NCBI RefSeq assembly: GCF_000172175.1
Contig: NZ_ABJL02000008.1
Coordinates: forward strand, 3,348,001-3,412,000
From: Bacteroides intestinalis DSM 17393
Lineage (GTDB): Bacteria; Bacteroidota; Bacteroidia; Bacteroidales; Bacteroidaceae
Reading direction: 5' to 3'
Length of the DNA stretch: 64,000 nt
Part shown: one piece after another, positions 7,590 to 14,972 of the stretch
Layout: every line of letters starts with the position of its first letter
How positions within the stretch are numbered: the stretch's first letter is position 1
Notes under the pieces: generated by a model
The model's input: only the letters and a program-made list of their open reading frames with translations
Told to the model about the DNA's origin: nothing
Database searches by the model: none
Program-made: the position numbers and the translations under genes

Positions 7590-9188
7590 ATGAATACAGA
7601 TAATTTCACCCCGCGCAGACTTCCCGTCGGAATACAAAGCTTTGAAAAACTACGTAGTGAAGGTTTTGTCTATGTAGACAAGACGGCACTCATTTACAAA
7701 CTCATCCAAGCAGGTGTGCCCTGTTTCCTGAGTCGCCCACGCCGCTTTGGAAAGAGCTTGTTGCTCTCCACTATCGAAGCCTACTTCAAGGGTAAGCGAG
7801 AGCTTTTCCGGGGATTGGCTATGGAACAACTGGAAAAGAATTGGTATGAATATCCCGTGCTGCATCTCAGCCTGAATGCCGAGAAGTACGATAGTAAAGA
7901 ACGGTTGGCAGATATGCTTGAACGTCAGCTCCAAGCGTGGGAACAATTATATCAGACCGGCGGCAAAGGTATCACATATTCCGGCCGCTTCATGACCGTC
8001 ATCAAGCAAGCCTACGAACAGACTGGTCGCCGTGTCGTAGTGCTTATCGACGAATACGACAAGCCACTACTCCGCTCCTTCGACAACTCCAAACTGCAAG
8101 ACGATTTCCGCGAAACGCTGACCGCCTTCTATACCGTATTGAAAGATGCCGACCCCTGGCTGCAATTCGTCCTCATCACCGGAGTGACCAAGTTTGCGCA
8201 GATGGGCATCTTCAGCAACCTCAACCAACTGAGCGACATCAGTTTCGACCTCGACTACAACACCCTTTGCGGCATGACATTGCCAGAAATTGAGACTACT
8301 TTTGTCCCCGAACTGGAAGCAATGGCACTGAAACAGAAACTCTCACACGAAGCCCTACTGGAAAAGATGACCCGTCTTTACGACGGCTACCGCTTCACCG
8401 ATGATGAAGAATTCACCCCAATGTACAATCCCTTCAGCGTGCTCAATGCGCTGATGAAACGTGCCTTCGGTAGCTACTGGTTCGGTAGCGGCACCCCCAC
8501 CTTCTTAGTGAATATGCTGAAAAAGACCAACTTTGACCTGCGCGAGATGGACGGCATACAAGTAGGGGCACTTTCGCTCAGCGACGACCGAGCCGATGTG
8601 AATAATCCCGTTCCAATGGTTTACCAAAGTGGGTATCTGACGATAAAGAAGTACGATGAAAGGTTCAATATGTACACCCTCGGCTTTCCTAATGAAGAGG
8701 TTAAGTATGGCTTCCTCAATTTTGCCACACCTTTCTATACACCGGTATCACAGAACGACACCAATTTCTACATCGGAAAGTTCATCCACGAACTGGAGAC
8801 GGGTGACACCGACTCCTTCCTCACCCGTCTACGCGCCTTCTTTGCAGATTTCCCTTACGAACTGAATCGCGAAAAAGAGAACAACTACCAGATTGTCTTC
8901 TACCTCGTCTTCAAGTTGATGGGACAATTCACCGAAAGCGAAGTGCGCAGTGCTTGCGGGCGTGCCGATGCAGTGGTCAAGACTCCGGAGTACATTTATG
9001 TATTCGAATTCAAGCTGGACGGCAGTGCCGAAGCAGCCCTACGGCAGATTGATGAAAAAGGTTACCTCATTCCTTATACCGCCGACGAACGCCGACTTAT
9101 CAAAGTGGGCGTGTCCTTCGACAAAGAGAAGCGAAACCTTGGCGAATGGTTAATAGAGCAAGCAACAGAAGAGATTAACAAGCTATAG
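7590..9188 (+). CDS. AAA-ATPase-like protein with PD-(D/E)XK nuclease domain
   Basis: This 532-aa protein has the common Bacteroides layout of an AAA-ATPase-like domain (PF09820-type) followed by a PDDEXK_9 (DUF1703) domain. The N-terminal part has a degenerate P-loop RRFGKS (51-56) and a Walker B-like VVVLIDEYDKPL near 150. The C-terminal part has the nuclease-like core GRADAVVKTP ... YVFEFKLDGS, giving the D...ExK arrangement. Members occur in many copies per Bacteroides genome; their role is unproven, though mobile-element or defence functions have been suggested. A GTG six bases upstream is possible, but the ATG at 7590 lies at a normal distance from the promoter. A strong terminator follows. 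Confidence 0.85.
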   Translation: MNTDNFTPRRLPVGIQSFEKLRSEGFVYVDKTALIYKLIQAGVPCFLSRPRRFGKSLLLSTIEAYFKGKRELFRGLAMEQLEKNWYEYPVLHLSLNAEKYDSKERLADMLERQLQAWEQLYQTGGKGITYSGRFMTVIKQAYEQTGRRVVVLIDEYDKPLLRSFDNSKLQDDFRETLTAFYTVLKDADPWLQFVLITGVTKFAQMGIFSNLNQLSDISFDLDYNTLCGMTLPEIETTFVPELEAMALKQKLSHEALLEKMTRLYDGYRFTDDEEFTPMYNPFSVLNALMKRAFGSYWFGSGTPTFLVNMLKKTNFDLREMDGIQVGALSLSDDRADVNNPVPMVYQSGYLTIKKYDERFNMYTLGFPNEEVKYGFLNFATPFYTPVSQNDTNFYIGKFIHELETGDTDSFLTRLRAFFADFPYELNREKENNYQIVFYLVFKLMGQFTESEVRSACGRADAVVKTPEYIYVFEFKLDGSAEAALRQIDEKGYLIPYTADERRLIKVGVSFDKEKRNLGEWLIEQATEEINKL

Positions 9189-9237
9189 CCCCACCTTCAT
9201 CAACACATATTTACATTTACTCATTTATCCCCCACTC

Positions 9238-9270
9238 AGGCGAAAGACCGAAAAGTCTTTCGCCTTTTTT
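9238..9270 (+). terminator. Rho-independent terminator after the AAA-ATPase gene
   Basis: AGGCGAAAGAC (9238-9248) pairs perfectly with GTCTTTCGCCT (9255-9265) across a 6-base loop and is followed by a T-run to 9270. Confidence 0.9.
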
Positions 9271-9462
9271 GTTTCGTGCCCTCCTACTTCCGCTATTTTT
9301 CATAAACCATGCCGTTCAGTTGCCTTGTCACGGCAAAATTACACTACCTGTCCATCAAACTGTCCATAGACAAAGTGCGGTGGTTACACAGATAAGCCCT
9401 ATCTTGAACTCGTAAGTTTTGCTGATTGGCAAAGCATGTACTGACAAACAAGAATATTGACA

Positions 9463-10044
9463 ATGGATATAAACACCGCACTACTCACCATGGCCGCCTT
9501 TATGGGCGGATGTGCCCTTGCCATCATGGCACAGCAATGGTTGCAAACACACCGATGGCCCCGAATGCGCCGACGCATAGACACCCTGATAAAGCTGCGC
9601 GTAGAACAGCAGTTGCACCGCCACGAGGCAGAATGCCCCATGGCACAGATGCACGCCCAGCGAAACATCCTCTACAGCCCGCCCGCCGTGAAGAGTCAAA
9701 GCCACCAGATGCTGGTGGGCTTCATGATGACCTACTACCCCGACTTCCTGAAGCAACTGACAGCACACACCGACGGCCGCCTTTCCGACAGCGAAGAGCA
9801 CACCTGTTTCCTCATCAAGCTGGGTTTGCGAAACAAACAGATAGCCCAAAGCATGGGCATCACGCCCAACAGCGTGATAAAGACCAAGCAACGCCTGCGC
9901 CAGAAACTGAAAGGCCTACCCGCCGACGAAGACCTGACACGATGGCTCCAGCTACTGGGCGAACCGCTGGACAAACTGCCGCCCGGACACATGATGTTCC
10001 TTGGAGAACACTCCGCCGAAGACAAAGAAACAAAAATCAGATAA
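9463..10044 (+). CDS. Membrane-anchored HTH (LuxR/sigma-70 region 4-like) protein
   Basis: This 193-aa protein has one N-terminal membrane helix (about residues 5-25, ALLTMAAFMGGCALAIMA), a basic, His-rich linker, and a C-terminal helix-turn-helix at about 118-150 with IAQSMGITPNSVIKTKQRLR. The HTH end aligns by eye with the C terminus of the TPR-HTH regulator at 14973-17072 (FEMARTLGISKSSVSKTRYR), including a preceding YPxxLxxL segment. The ATG at 9463 is used; the frame opens at a TTG six bases earlier. It heads a tight run of genes (84-aa peptide 38 bases downstream, then a fimbrillin-like lipoprotein) and may regulate them. A near-consensus box with one extra base, TAAGTTTTG, lies at about 9412-9420. 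Confidence 0.7.
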   Translation: MDINTALLTMAAFMGGCALAIMAQQWLQTHRWPRMRRRIDTLIKLRVEQQLHRHEAECPMAQMHAQRNILYSPPAVKSQSHQMLVGFMMTYYPDFLKQLTAHTDGRLSDSEEHTCFLIKLGLRNKQIAQSMGITPNSVIKTKQRLRQKLKGLPADEDLTRWLQLLGEPLDKLPPGHMMFLGEHSAEDKETKIR

Positions 10045-10082
10045 TGACAACATTTTTATTAACCCTTAAAAAACAATTGATT

Positions 10083-10337
10083 ATGAGTACAGAACAAATG
10101 AAACAGTGCCAAGCCCCGGCCACACATGCCCCGGCCGGCAATAAGATGACCTACACGCCGCCGCAAATGGAAGTGATTAAGATGGACCTGGAAGGCGTAA
10201 TAGCAGGCAGCGGAAACCTGAGTGACTTCACGTCCGGCTCCACTATCCGACAAAGCAGTACCCGCCGAGGCTACAACTCCGCATCGAGCAGCGACCTGGA
10301 AGACCTGATAAACGACATCCTCACCGTGGAGCAATAG
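10083..10337 (+). CDS. 84-aa peptide with YxPPxxEVIxM...IAGSG motif
   Basis: The product begins MSTEQMKQCQ and carries the segment TYTPPQMEVIKMDLEG followed by VIAGSG in its middle, then a Ser/Thr/Asp-rich tail ending DLEDLINDILTVEQ. Short proteins with a Y-x-x-P-x-x-E-V start, hydrophobic residues and an AGSG-like turn are very common in Bacteroidales, and I know of no established function for them. There is no signal peptide or membrane helix. The longer frame upstream of the ATG overlaps the HTH gene out of frame and is not used. A CCCTTAAA element lies 12 bases before the start. It could be secreted through a Gly-Gly-type leader, but no peptidase-transporter gene is nearby, so this is only a possibility. 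Confidence 0.65.
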   Translation: MSTEQMKQCQAPATHAPAGNKMTYTPPQMEVIKMDLEGVIAGSGNLSDFTSGSTIRQSSTRRGYNSASSSDLEDLINDILTVEQ

Positions 10338-10382
10338 TAAAACCAAGTAATCACCCTTAAAGAAAAGAAAGGAAACCAAACA

Positions 10383-11369
10383 ATGAAACGCATATATAAT
10401 AAGGTATATCACGCAGCGATGGCAGCCCTGATGCTCACCGCCGCCACAGCCTGCACCAGCGACAACGAACCCCTGCAGAACAACGACGTTCCCCCGACCG
10501 GACGCCCCGTTACCATAACCGCCACCTACCAAGGAACAGGCACCCCGGACGGAACGGATGCACAGACCCGAACCGACTACGGCTACGATATGTTTAACAA
10601 CACGGTGGAAGTAACTTGGAAAGCAGGAGACAAGATTTATGTCATCAACTCCGAAAACTTAAAAGAAGGCAACACCCTCACCGCTGCCGGTTTTGAAGAA
10701 TTCACGCTGGAAGGAGAAGCTGGAAAAGCAACAGGAACATTCAAAAACGAGAACAGCAATCTCGATATGAATAAGCAACTGTATGCAGTATATTGCGGAA
10801 ACAACGCCTCGGACAAGATATCCGTTACAACCACCAGTGGAGTTAGTAGTAAAACCTACAGCTTCAGCATGACAGGGCAACGGCAAACCGCCAACTTCAC
10901 TACCGCCCATTTAGCAGACTACGATTTGATGTGCGCAACAGTAAATGCCAATGCCGCCACTAAATCTTTCAACTTCACGCACGTCAACGCAATATTACTC
11001 CTCCGTCTGACACTTCCCTACGGCCGACATACGGTGAAAGAAGTGAAAGTAGCCTGTTCAGCAAACTCTTTAGCCCAATCAATCACAGTTAATCCTGCAT
11101 TGAAAAAGGTACAAATTGCTAATCTTGCTAACAGCTGTATTCTAAAATATGGAAGCGGCGATAATGGAGTAACTGTTACTTCCGAAAATGCTATCCTAGC
11201 ATTTATGATGGTCTTTTCAAATCCTATATATAAGAATAATGAGATTACTATAACCGCCACCTGCGCAGATGGTACATTTTCTACAAAGATTACACTGTCC
11301 GAAGACTTTGTTATGACCCGTGGCACATTGAATACCATCGAAGCCACCCTTACGAAGGAAAACAACTAA
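10383..11369 (+). CDS. Fimbrillin-like surface lipoprotein
   Basis: This 328-aa protein has a lipoprotein signal ending in TAATAC with Cys24 as lipid attachment site, followed by TSDNEP, an acidic stretch compatible with the Bacteroides surface-export signal. The mature part fits the fimbrillin (FimA/Mfa-like) family: an N-terminal beta domain with VTWKAGDKIYV, a middle FNFTHVNAILLLRLTLP, and a C-terminal TRGTLNTIEATL strand close to the end. Such proteins are fimbrial stalk or tip subunits assembled on the cell surface after proteolytic maturation. Codon use changes along the gene, with a GC-rich 5' part and an AT-richer 3' part. It is preceded by a second CCCTTAAA element, 21 bases before the ATG. 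Confidence 0.75.
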   Translation: MKRIYNKVYHAAMAALMLTAATACTSDNEPLQNNDVPPTGRPVTITATYQGTGTPDGTDAQTRTDYGYDMFNNTVEVTWKAGDKIYVINSENLKEGNTLTAAGFEEFTLEGEAGKATGTFKNENSNLDMNKQLYAVYCGNNASDKISVTTTSGVSSKTYSFSMTGQRQTANFTTAHLADYDLMCATVNANAATKSFNFTHVNAILLLRLTLPYGRHTVKEVKVACSANSLAQSITVNPALKKVQIANLANSCILKYGSGDNGVTVTSENAILAFMMVFSNPIYKNNEITITATCADGTFSTKITLSEDFVMTRGTLNTIEATLTKENN

Positions 11370-11700
11370 AAATTAATCGGCAATCCCCAACTAAACCCGC
11401 CCCCCCGAAATGCGGCGTGCAGAAAGAAGGAAATACAGACTGCCATCCTGGGTCATACGTCCCTGCCCGGATGGCAGCCTCACCCACAAAAAAAGGACGG
11501 AACACCCTAATCCGCCTGCATCAGGAAAGGAGGAAGACATCGCAGGAGAGGCATCACACAGAAAAGACTTCCCAAGCCGCCGGGGAACACAGTCAGCGGC
11601 ACGCTGCCTCACCCTCACTCTCGTTTTTTTGCCATTCTTCCCTGTCGGGAAAGCTGCGAAGAGGAAGAGAGAGGGAAACACAGATAAAAACAAATTCATT
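11370..11700. other. 331-base gap with a hairpin, no gene seen
   Basis: The gap is C- and A-rich. It contains an inverted repeat, CTGCCATCC (11440-11448) and GGATGGCAG (11469-11477), with a 20-base loop, which may end transcription of the fimbrillin-like gene. An open frame runs through in phase with the next gene from 11410, but its low-complexity, Arg/Lys/Pro-rich translation does not look like protein. Confidence 0.5.
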
Positions 11701-12084
11701 ATGAAAAGAGAAATTATACTATCAGGAGCAGAAAAAGGCTATGCCTTGTCATGGAGCGCTTTCACACGCGCCAGCCGCGCAATCACCATCAGCATGACGG
11801 ACGAAACGGGTCATCGATATTTCACCCTCAACAAAGCCGACGAAGGCACAGGTCACTACGCCTACAAGTTCCTGGGCGAAGGCTCGGACACCTGCGCCGG
11901 CAACCAACTGAAGGTGAGTATTGAGAACTCCTATCCCGAAGAACTCCAGACCGTGGTCAGCGCCACCCAGATATACGGCAGCGACGGACGTCTGAAAGGC
12001 ATCTCCTACACCGTGTGTGCCGAAGACTATACGGATGCTAACTTCAGCGACTTCTGCCTCAACGTAGTGGCCTGGGTGAAGTAA
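11701..12084 (+). CDS. 127-aa protein of unknown function
   Basis: The ATG at 11701 begins MKREIILSGAEKGYALSW; the frame is open further upstream but that part does not look coding. The protein has no signal peptide, alternates hydrophobic and polar residues as a beta-sandwich would, and ends with ANFSDFCLNVVAWVK. I do not recognise it. A distant likeness to small inclusion-body/lectin-like beta-sandwich proteins is possible but weak. It lies between the fimbrillin-like gene and the repeat array that precedes the HU-like gene, so it probably belongs to the same cluster. Confidence 0.6.
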   Translation: MKREIILSGAEKGYALSWSAFTRASRAITISMTDETGHRYFTLNKADEGTGHYAYKFLGEGSDTCAGNQLKVSIENSYPEELQTVVSATQIYGSDGRLKGISYTVCAEDYTDANFSDFCLNVVAWVK

Positions 12085-12184
12085 CCGAAGAAAAGCACTT
12101 CTGATACGTCCCCCTTGATTGACGAATATTAAGATAAATCCTGACAACAAATGCAGACTTAGCGGAATACGGCTTCACCTCGCT

Positions 12185-12272
12185 GACACTTAGCACAAGT
12201 ATCCCCGACACTTAGCACAGGTGTCCATGACACTTAGCACAAGCATCGCTGACACTTAGCACAAGTGTCAGC
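12185..12272. repeat. Four tandem 22-bp hairpin repeats upstream of the HU-like gene
   Basis: The core GACACTTAGCACAAG (one copy with AGG for AAG) starts at 12185, 12207, 12229 and 12251, an exact 22-base period. Each unit is an inverted repeat: GACACTT, loop AGCAC, then AAGTGTC or a variant (AAGTATC, AGGTGTC, AAGCATC). The last unit is a perfect 10-bp stem GCTGACACTT/AAGTGTCAGC at 12248-12272. Only 3 bases separate units, so this is not a CRISPR array. It lies 74 bases before the HU-like ATG. It could be an operator array read on one DNA face or a row of RNA hairpins in the leader. Confidence 0.85.
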
Positions 12273-12345
12273 ACCCCTTAAAAACCGCTCCACAAGCCCT
12301 CTGCACAAGGCTCAGGCAGATGTTTCACTTAAAAAACCATAGAAT

Positions 12346-12816
12346 ATGGCATTTTTCAAACCTATTTACAAAAAGTTGTCCAAGAAGTGGCATCCCCAAG
12401 CCGTGAGCGTGGGCAAACCCATCGAAATGGACGAGCTTTGCAAGCAGATAGCGCTCATCTCCACCGTGAGCAGCGCCGACACCAAAGCTACCCTCGAAGC
12501 CCTCGGCCTTGTGCTGGGGACATGTATGAACACCGGTCGCACGGTACACGTGGAGGGTCTGGGAACCTTCTACTACACCTGCATCTCCACAGGCAAAGGC
12601 GTGGACACGGCCGAAAAGGTGAACGCCAACCAAATCTCCGGCACCCGCGTACGTTTCGTGCCCGAGTCGCATCGGCAAGGTACCACCATCACCCGCGGCC
12701 TCATCGGCGAAAACGTGACGTGGGCAAATATCAACTCCATCAGCCAGTTGGACGGCACAGGCAGTGGCGGCAGCAGCGGCGGAGACGGAGGAATAGAGGA
12801 AAATCCGTTGGGATAA
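12346..12816 (+). CDS. HU-like DNA-binding protein (TIGR01201 type)
   Basis: This 156-aa protein matches the Bacteroidota HU-related histone-like family (TIGR01201). It has an N-terminal MAFFKPIYKKLSKKW, then the HU helical part (ELCKQIALISTVSSADTKATLEAL) and the beta part GRTVHVEGLGTFYYTC, with a basic arm region to about residue 115. The tail is low complexity and Gly/Ser-rich (GTGSGGSSGGDGG). The family binds or bends DNA; paralogs are numerous in Bacteroides and often sit beside fimbrial or surface-polysaccharide genes. The upstream 22-bp hairpin array may control it. The gene likely belongs to the cluster that starts at 9463. Confidence 0.85.
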   Translation: MAFFKPIYKKLSKKWHPQAVSVGKPIEMDELCKQIALISTVSSADTKATLEALGLVLGTCMNTGRTVHVEGLGTFYYTCISTGKGVDTAEKVNANQISGTRVRFVPESHRQGTTITRGLIGENVTWANINSISQLDGTGSGGSSGGDGGIEENPLG

Positions 12817-12999
12817 CCGAAACCGAACTCCGTTGCGATAACCGGGCGGGAGTCGAACACGGCACTCATGCGCCCCTACGCCCTCCCCCGATGCAGAGAG
12901 AGGAACAGCAGCAGACAGGCGGACAGCTATTTGCTGTTGTTCTATTTAGAAACGAACTGATTTTAAGGGGATATTTCGTTAGAGTACACCTTTTTTTCG

Positions 13000-13007
13000 T
13001 ACCTTTG
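13000..13007 (+). promoter_or_regulatory. -7 box of the RelE-type toxin-antitoxin operon
   Basis: TACCTTTG, 62 bases before the antitoxin ATG. The leader also has an AAAGGAG Shine-Dalgarno-like site ending 9 bases before the ATG, unusual for this phylum. Confidence 0.55.
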
Positions 13008-13068
13008 GCATACCAAACCTCTAAGAGGAATATGGGTATAGAACATTTTATTACAAAGGAGAAAAATT

Positions 13069-13263
13069 ATGAGAAATTACAAAATCATCAGTGAAGGTCA
13101 AGACCATGTCACGGTGGAAATAAGTAAAAGTTTCTTCAAGAGAATGATGCAATGGGAAGAAAGCTTCAAAGTGGCCAAAGCTATCCGCCGCGGCCTGAGC
13201 GAACGTGATAAATATCCTGAACTGAGTCGTGAGGAGGCTGAAAAGGAAATAGAAAAATGGTAA
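13069..13263 (+). CDS. Putative antitoxin of a type II toxin-antitoxin pair
   Basis: This 64-aa acidic-basic helical protein (MRNYKIISEGQDHVTVEISK...) starts with a short beta segment and ends in a charged helix, REEAEKEIEKW. Its last 7 bases overlap the start of the RelE-like toxin gene, so the two are translationally coupled with the antitoxin first, the usual order. The family is not certain; the overlap and partner are the main evidence. An AAAGGAG ribosome site lies just upstream, which would favour high antitoxin synthesis. Confidence 0.7.
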   Translation: MRNYKIISEGQDHVTVEISKSFFKRMMQWEESFKVAKAIRRGLSERDKYPELSREEAEKEIEKW

Positions 13264-13607
13264 GAGAAGCTGTAAAGTTCCAGTTCTCGGACGATTTTAA
13301 GATCGCCTTCAAACGACTATTGAAAAAATATCGTACGTTGAAACAAGATTTGTTGAAGGTTATGGACGAAATTCAGGAATCTCCGTCGGAGGTCGGCGTT
13401 CCTCTTTTTGCAACCGTCCGTAAAATGCGTATGGCTATTTCAGCAAAAGGGCGGGGAAAAAGTGGCGGTGCTCGCCTCATCCTCAGTCTATACCAACAAG
13501 AAGGGATTGTCTTCTTTCTCTTTATTTATGATAAGAATGAAATGGAAAATGTTTCAGATGAGTTCATTAAAGAGATTTTAAAAGATATGGAAGATGCGGA
13601 AAACTAA
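13257..13607 (+). CDS. RelE/ParE-superfamily toxin
   Basis: The 116-aa protein has the RelE-like arrangement: helix-rich N terminus (FKIAFKRLLKKYRTLKQDL), then the strand region KMRMAISAKGRGKSGGARL followed by GIVFFLFIYDKNEMENVSD and a C-terminal helix. The GRGKSGGAR and YDKNEMEN parts match the HigB/RelE-type toxins that cut mRNA at the ribosome or that bind gyrase; which of the two cannot be told. Its ATG lies inside the last codons of the antitoxin gene. No HTH protein is adjacent, so autoregulation would rest on the small antitoxin. Confidence 0.8.
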   Translation: MVREAVKFQFSDDFKIAFKRLLKKYRTLKQDLLKVMDEIQESPSEVGVPLFATVRKMRMAISAKGRGKSGGARLILSLYQQEGIVFFLFIYDKNEMENVSDEFIKEILKDMEDAEN

Positions 13608-13680
13608 GAGAAAATACCCCCGCTCCACAGCCTGTTTCGCTTTCATCGTGAGGAACTCCATTCGCTCCTACACACTCATT

Positions 13681-13974
13681 TCAGATGTATATCGCATCAC
13701 GTTCAAGGTTTTGGCGAAAACTGCGAAACATGTTTTCGTGCAAGGTTATCAAATCTACTTTCCGATGAAAAAGCTTCTGTAGCTCCTCTTTTATATTCAT
13801 ACGGGTAAAGAAACTGGGACGGCTCATCGTAATAAACACATCAATATCGCTCTTCTCGTCCTGTTCCCCCCGCGCCACGCTACCGAACAGCCCCAACTGT
13901 TCGATGCCATACTTGTCGGCAAACTTTTCCTTATAAGCCCGCAGACGGTCGACGATCTCCTGGGTGGTTTCCAT
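13681..13974 (-). CDS. Minimal nucleotidyltransferase (MNT family), without partner
   Basis: This 97-aa protein has the DNA polymerase-beta-like minimal nucleotidyltransferase signature: GLFGSVARGE (Gly31-Ser32) and DIDVF with the metal-binding Asp43 and Asp45, and a third acidic residue in KVDLITL. Such MNT proteins usually act as antitoxins that AMPylate a HEPN toxin encoded next to them. Here no HEPN gene follows on the minus strand; the downstream neighbour is the convergent RelE toxin. A second MNT with a HEPN partner lies 225 bases away, divergently oriented. The -7 box TAACTTTG lies at 14007-14000 on the minus strand. Confidence 0.85.
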   Translation of the reverse strand: METTQEIVDRLRAYKEKFADKYGIEQLGLFGSVARGEQDEKSDIDVFITMSRPSFFTRMNIKEELQKLFHRKVDLITLHENMFRSFRQNLERDAIYI

Positions 13975-14157
13975 ATCTTACTTCTTTTAGTGACAGGTAC
14001 AAAGTTAGCGATTTCCTCAAGAAAGAGAAGACATACCGCCGAAAATATACCGCTATGCACTCATTTTTACGAAGCTTACCCCAGCATCTGTTATTATGGC
14101 ACGTGAATAATCGGTCATTTTTAAGAGTTTATGTGCAGGGGGTAACACTTTTTTCTT

Positions 14158-14165
14158 TATCTTTG
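14158..14165 (+). promoter_or_regulatory. -7 box of the MNT-HEPN operon
   Basis: TATCTTTG, 34 bases before the ATG at 14199. Confidence 0.5.
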
Positions 14166-14198
14166 TTTCACGAAAAAAGTATCCTAAAAAGAGACATT

Positions 14199-14522
14199 AT
14201 GAAACGCAACGCCAATAAAGTACTCGAAAGCATCCGCCAGTCGCTGGCTCAACACCTGCCTTCCGGCGGACGTGCCGTGCTGTTCGGATCGCAAGCACGC
14301 GGCGACGCACGCCCGGACTCGGACTGGGACATACTTATCGTACTCGACAAGGAGAAACTCGAAACTGCCGATTACGACACTGTAAGCTATCCGCTCACCA
14401 CGCTAGGCTGGGACTTGGGTGAACGCATCAACCCCATCATGTACACCCTGAAGGAGTGGACCGCAAGCCACATCACTCCGTTTTATAAAAACATTGAACA
14501 AGAAGGAATTATACTGGTATGA
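14199..14522 (+). CDS. MNT-family nucleotidyltransferase (antitoxin of MNT-HEPN pair)
   Basis: The 107-aa product has the polymerase-beta fold signature LFGSQARGDARPDSDWDILI: Gly30-Ser31 and the metal pair Asp42 and Asp44. In MNT-HEPN systems this enzyme transfers AMP groups to the HEPN toxin and silences it. The frame is open to 14055, but the promoter box at 14158 and the clear N terminus MKRNANKVLESI support the ATG at 14199. Its stop overlaps the HEPN start in ATGA, indicating translational coupling. Confidence 0.85.
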   Translation: MKRNANKVLESIRQSLAQHLPSGGRAVLFGSQARGDARPDSDWDILIVLDKEKLETADYDTVSYPLTTLGWDLGERINPIMYTLKEWTASHITPFYKNIEQEGIILV

Positions 14523-14911
14523 GTTTAAGTGAAGAAGAACGCAATGCCCTTGTGACATTGCAGATGGAAAAAGCACGGACTTTTCTGCAACAAGCAGATG
14601 AAATGTATGTTCTAAAATACTGGGACATAGCTTCAAACCGTTACTATTATGCATGTTTCCATGCTGTACAAGCATTACTGATTAAGCATGGATTGACGTG
14701 CCGGACACATGACGGGCTGATCGGCTGTTTCGGGTTGAACTTTATAAAAACCGGAATAATCAGTTCACACCTGGGAAGTTTTCTGTCACGCATCGAACAA
14801 CTGAGGCAGAAAGGGGACTATAACTGCTTATATTCCATATCTGAAGAAGAAATCAGCGCAATGCGTGCCCCAGCAAGAGAACTTGTCGAAAAGATAAAGG
14901 AACTGATATGA
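14519..14911 (+). CDS. HEPN-domain protein (toxin of MNT-HEPN pair)
   Basis: This 130-aa all-helical protein matches the HEPN domain. It contains RYYYACFH, giving the RX6H arrangement (Arg41, His48) that is close to the RX4-6H ribonuclease motif of active HEPN toxins. The following LIKHGLTCRTHDGL is also typical. It overlaps the MNT gene by 4 bases, so the pair fits the type VII MNT-HEPN toxin-antitoxin layout with the nucleotidyltransferase first. Whether it is an active RNase is inferred only from the motif. Confidence 0.85.
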   Translation: MSLSEEERNALVTLQMEKARTFLQQADEMYVLKYWDIASNRYYYACFHAVQALLIKHGLTCRTHDGLIGCFGLNFIKTGIISSHLGSFLSRIEQLRQKGDYNCLYSISEEEISAMRAPARELVEKIKELI

Positions 14912-14928
14912 GAAACAATCTGGTTATA

Positions 14929-14936
14929 TAACTTTG
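14929..14936 (+). promoter_or_regulatory. -7 box of the TPR-HTH regulator gene
   Basis: TAACTTTG, 37 bases before the ATG at 14973. Confidence 0.5.
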
Positions 14937-14972
14937 TCAGCAAATTACGGTATAAACCTGAAAACAACCACC

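Noticed and set aside
9426..10337. A 303-codon open frame overlapping the HTH gene and continuing into the 84-aa peptide
   Set aside because: Its first two thirds read as Arg/Pro/His-rich noise out of phase with the HTH gene, which has a membrane helix and an HTH. Only the last 84 residues from the ATG at 10083 look like protein.
11410..11700. N-terminal extension of the 127-aa protein
   Set aside because: The extension is basic and low complexity and contains an inverted repeat; the ATG at 11701 is a better start.
12185..12272. CRISPR array
   Set aside because: Repeats are short, spacers are 3 bases and nearly constant, and no cas gene is near.
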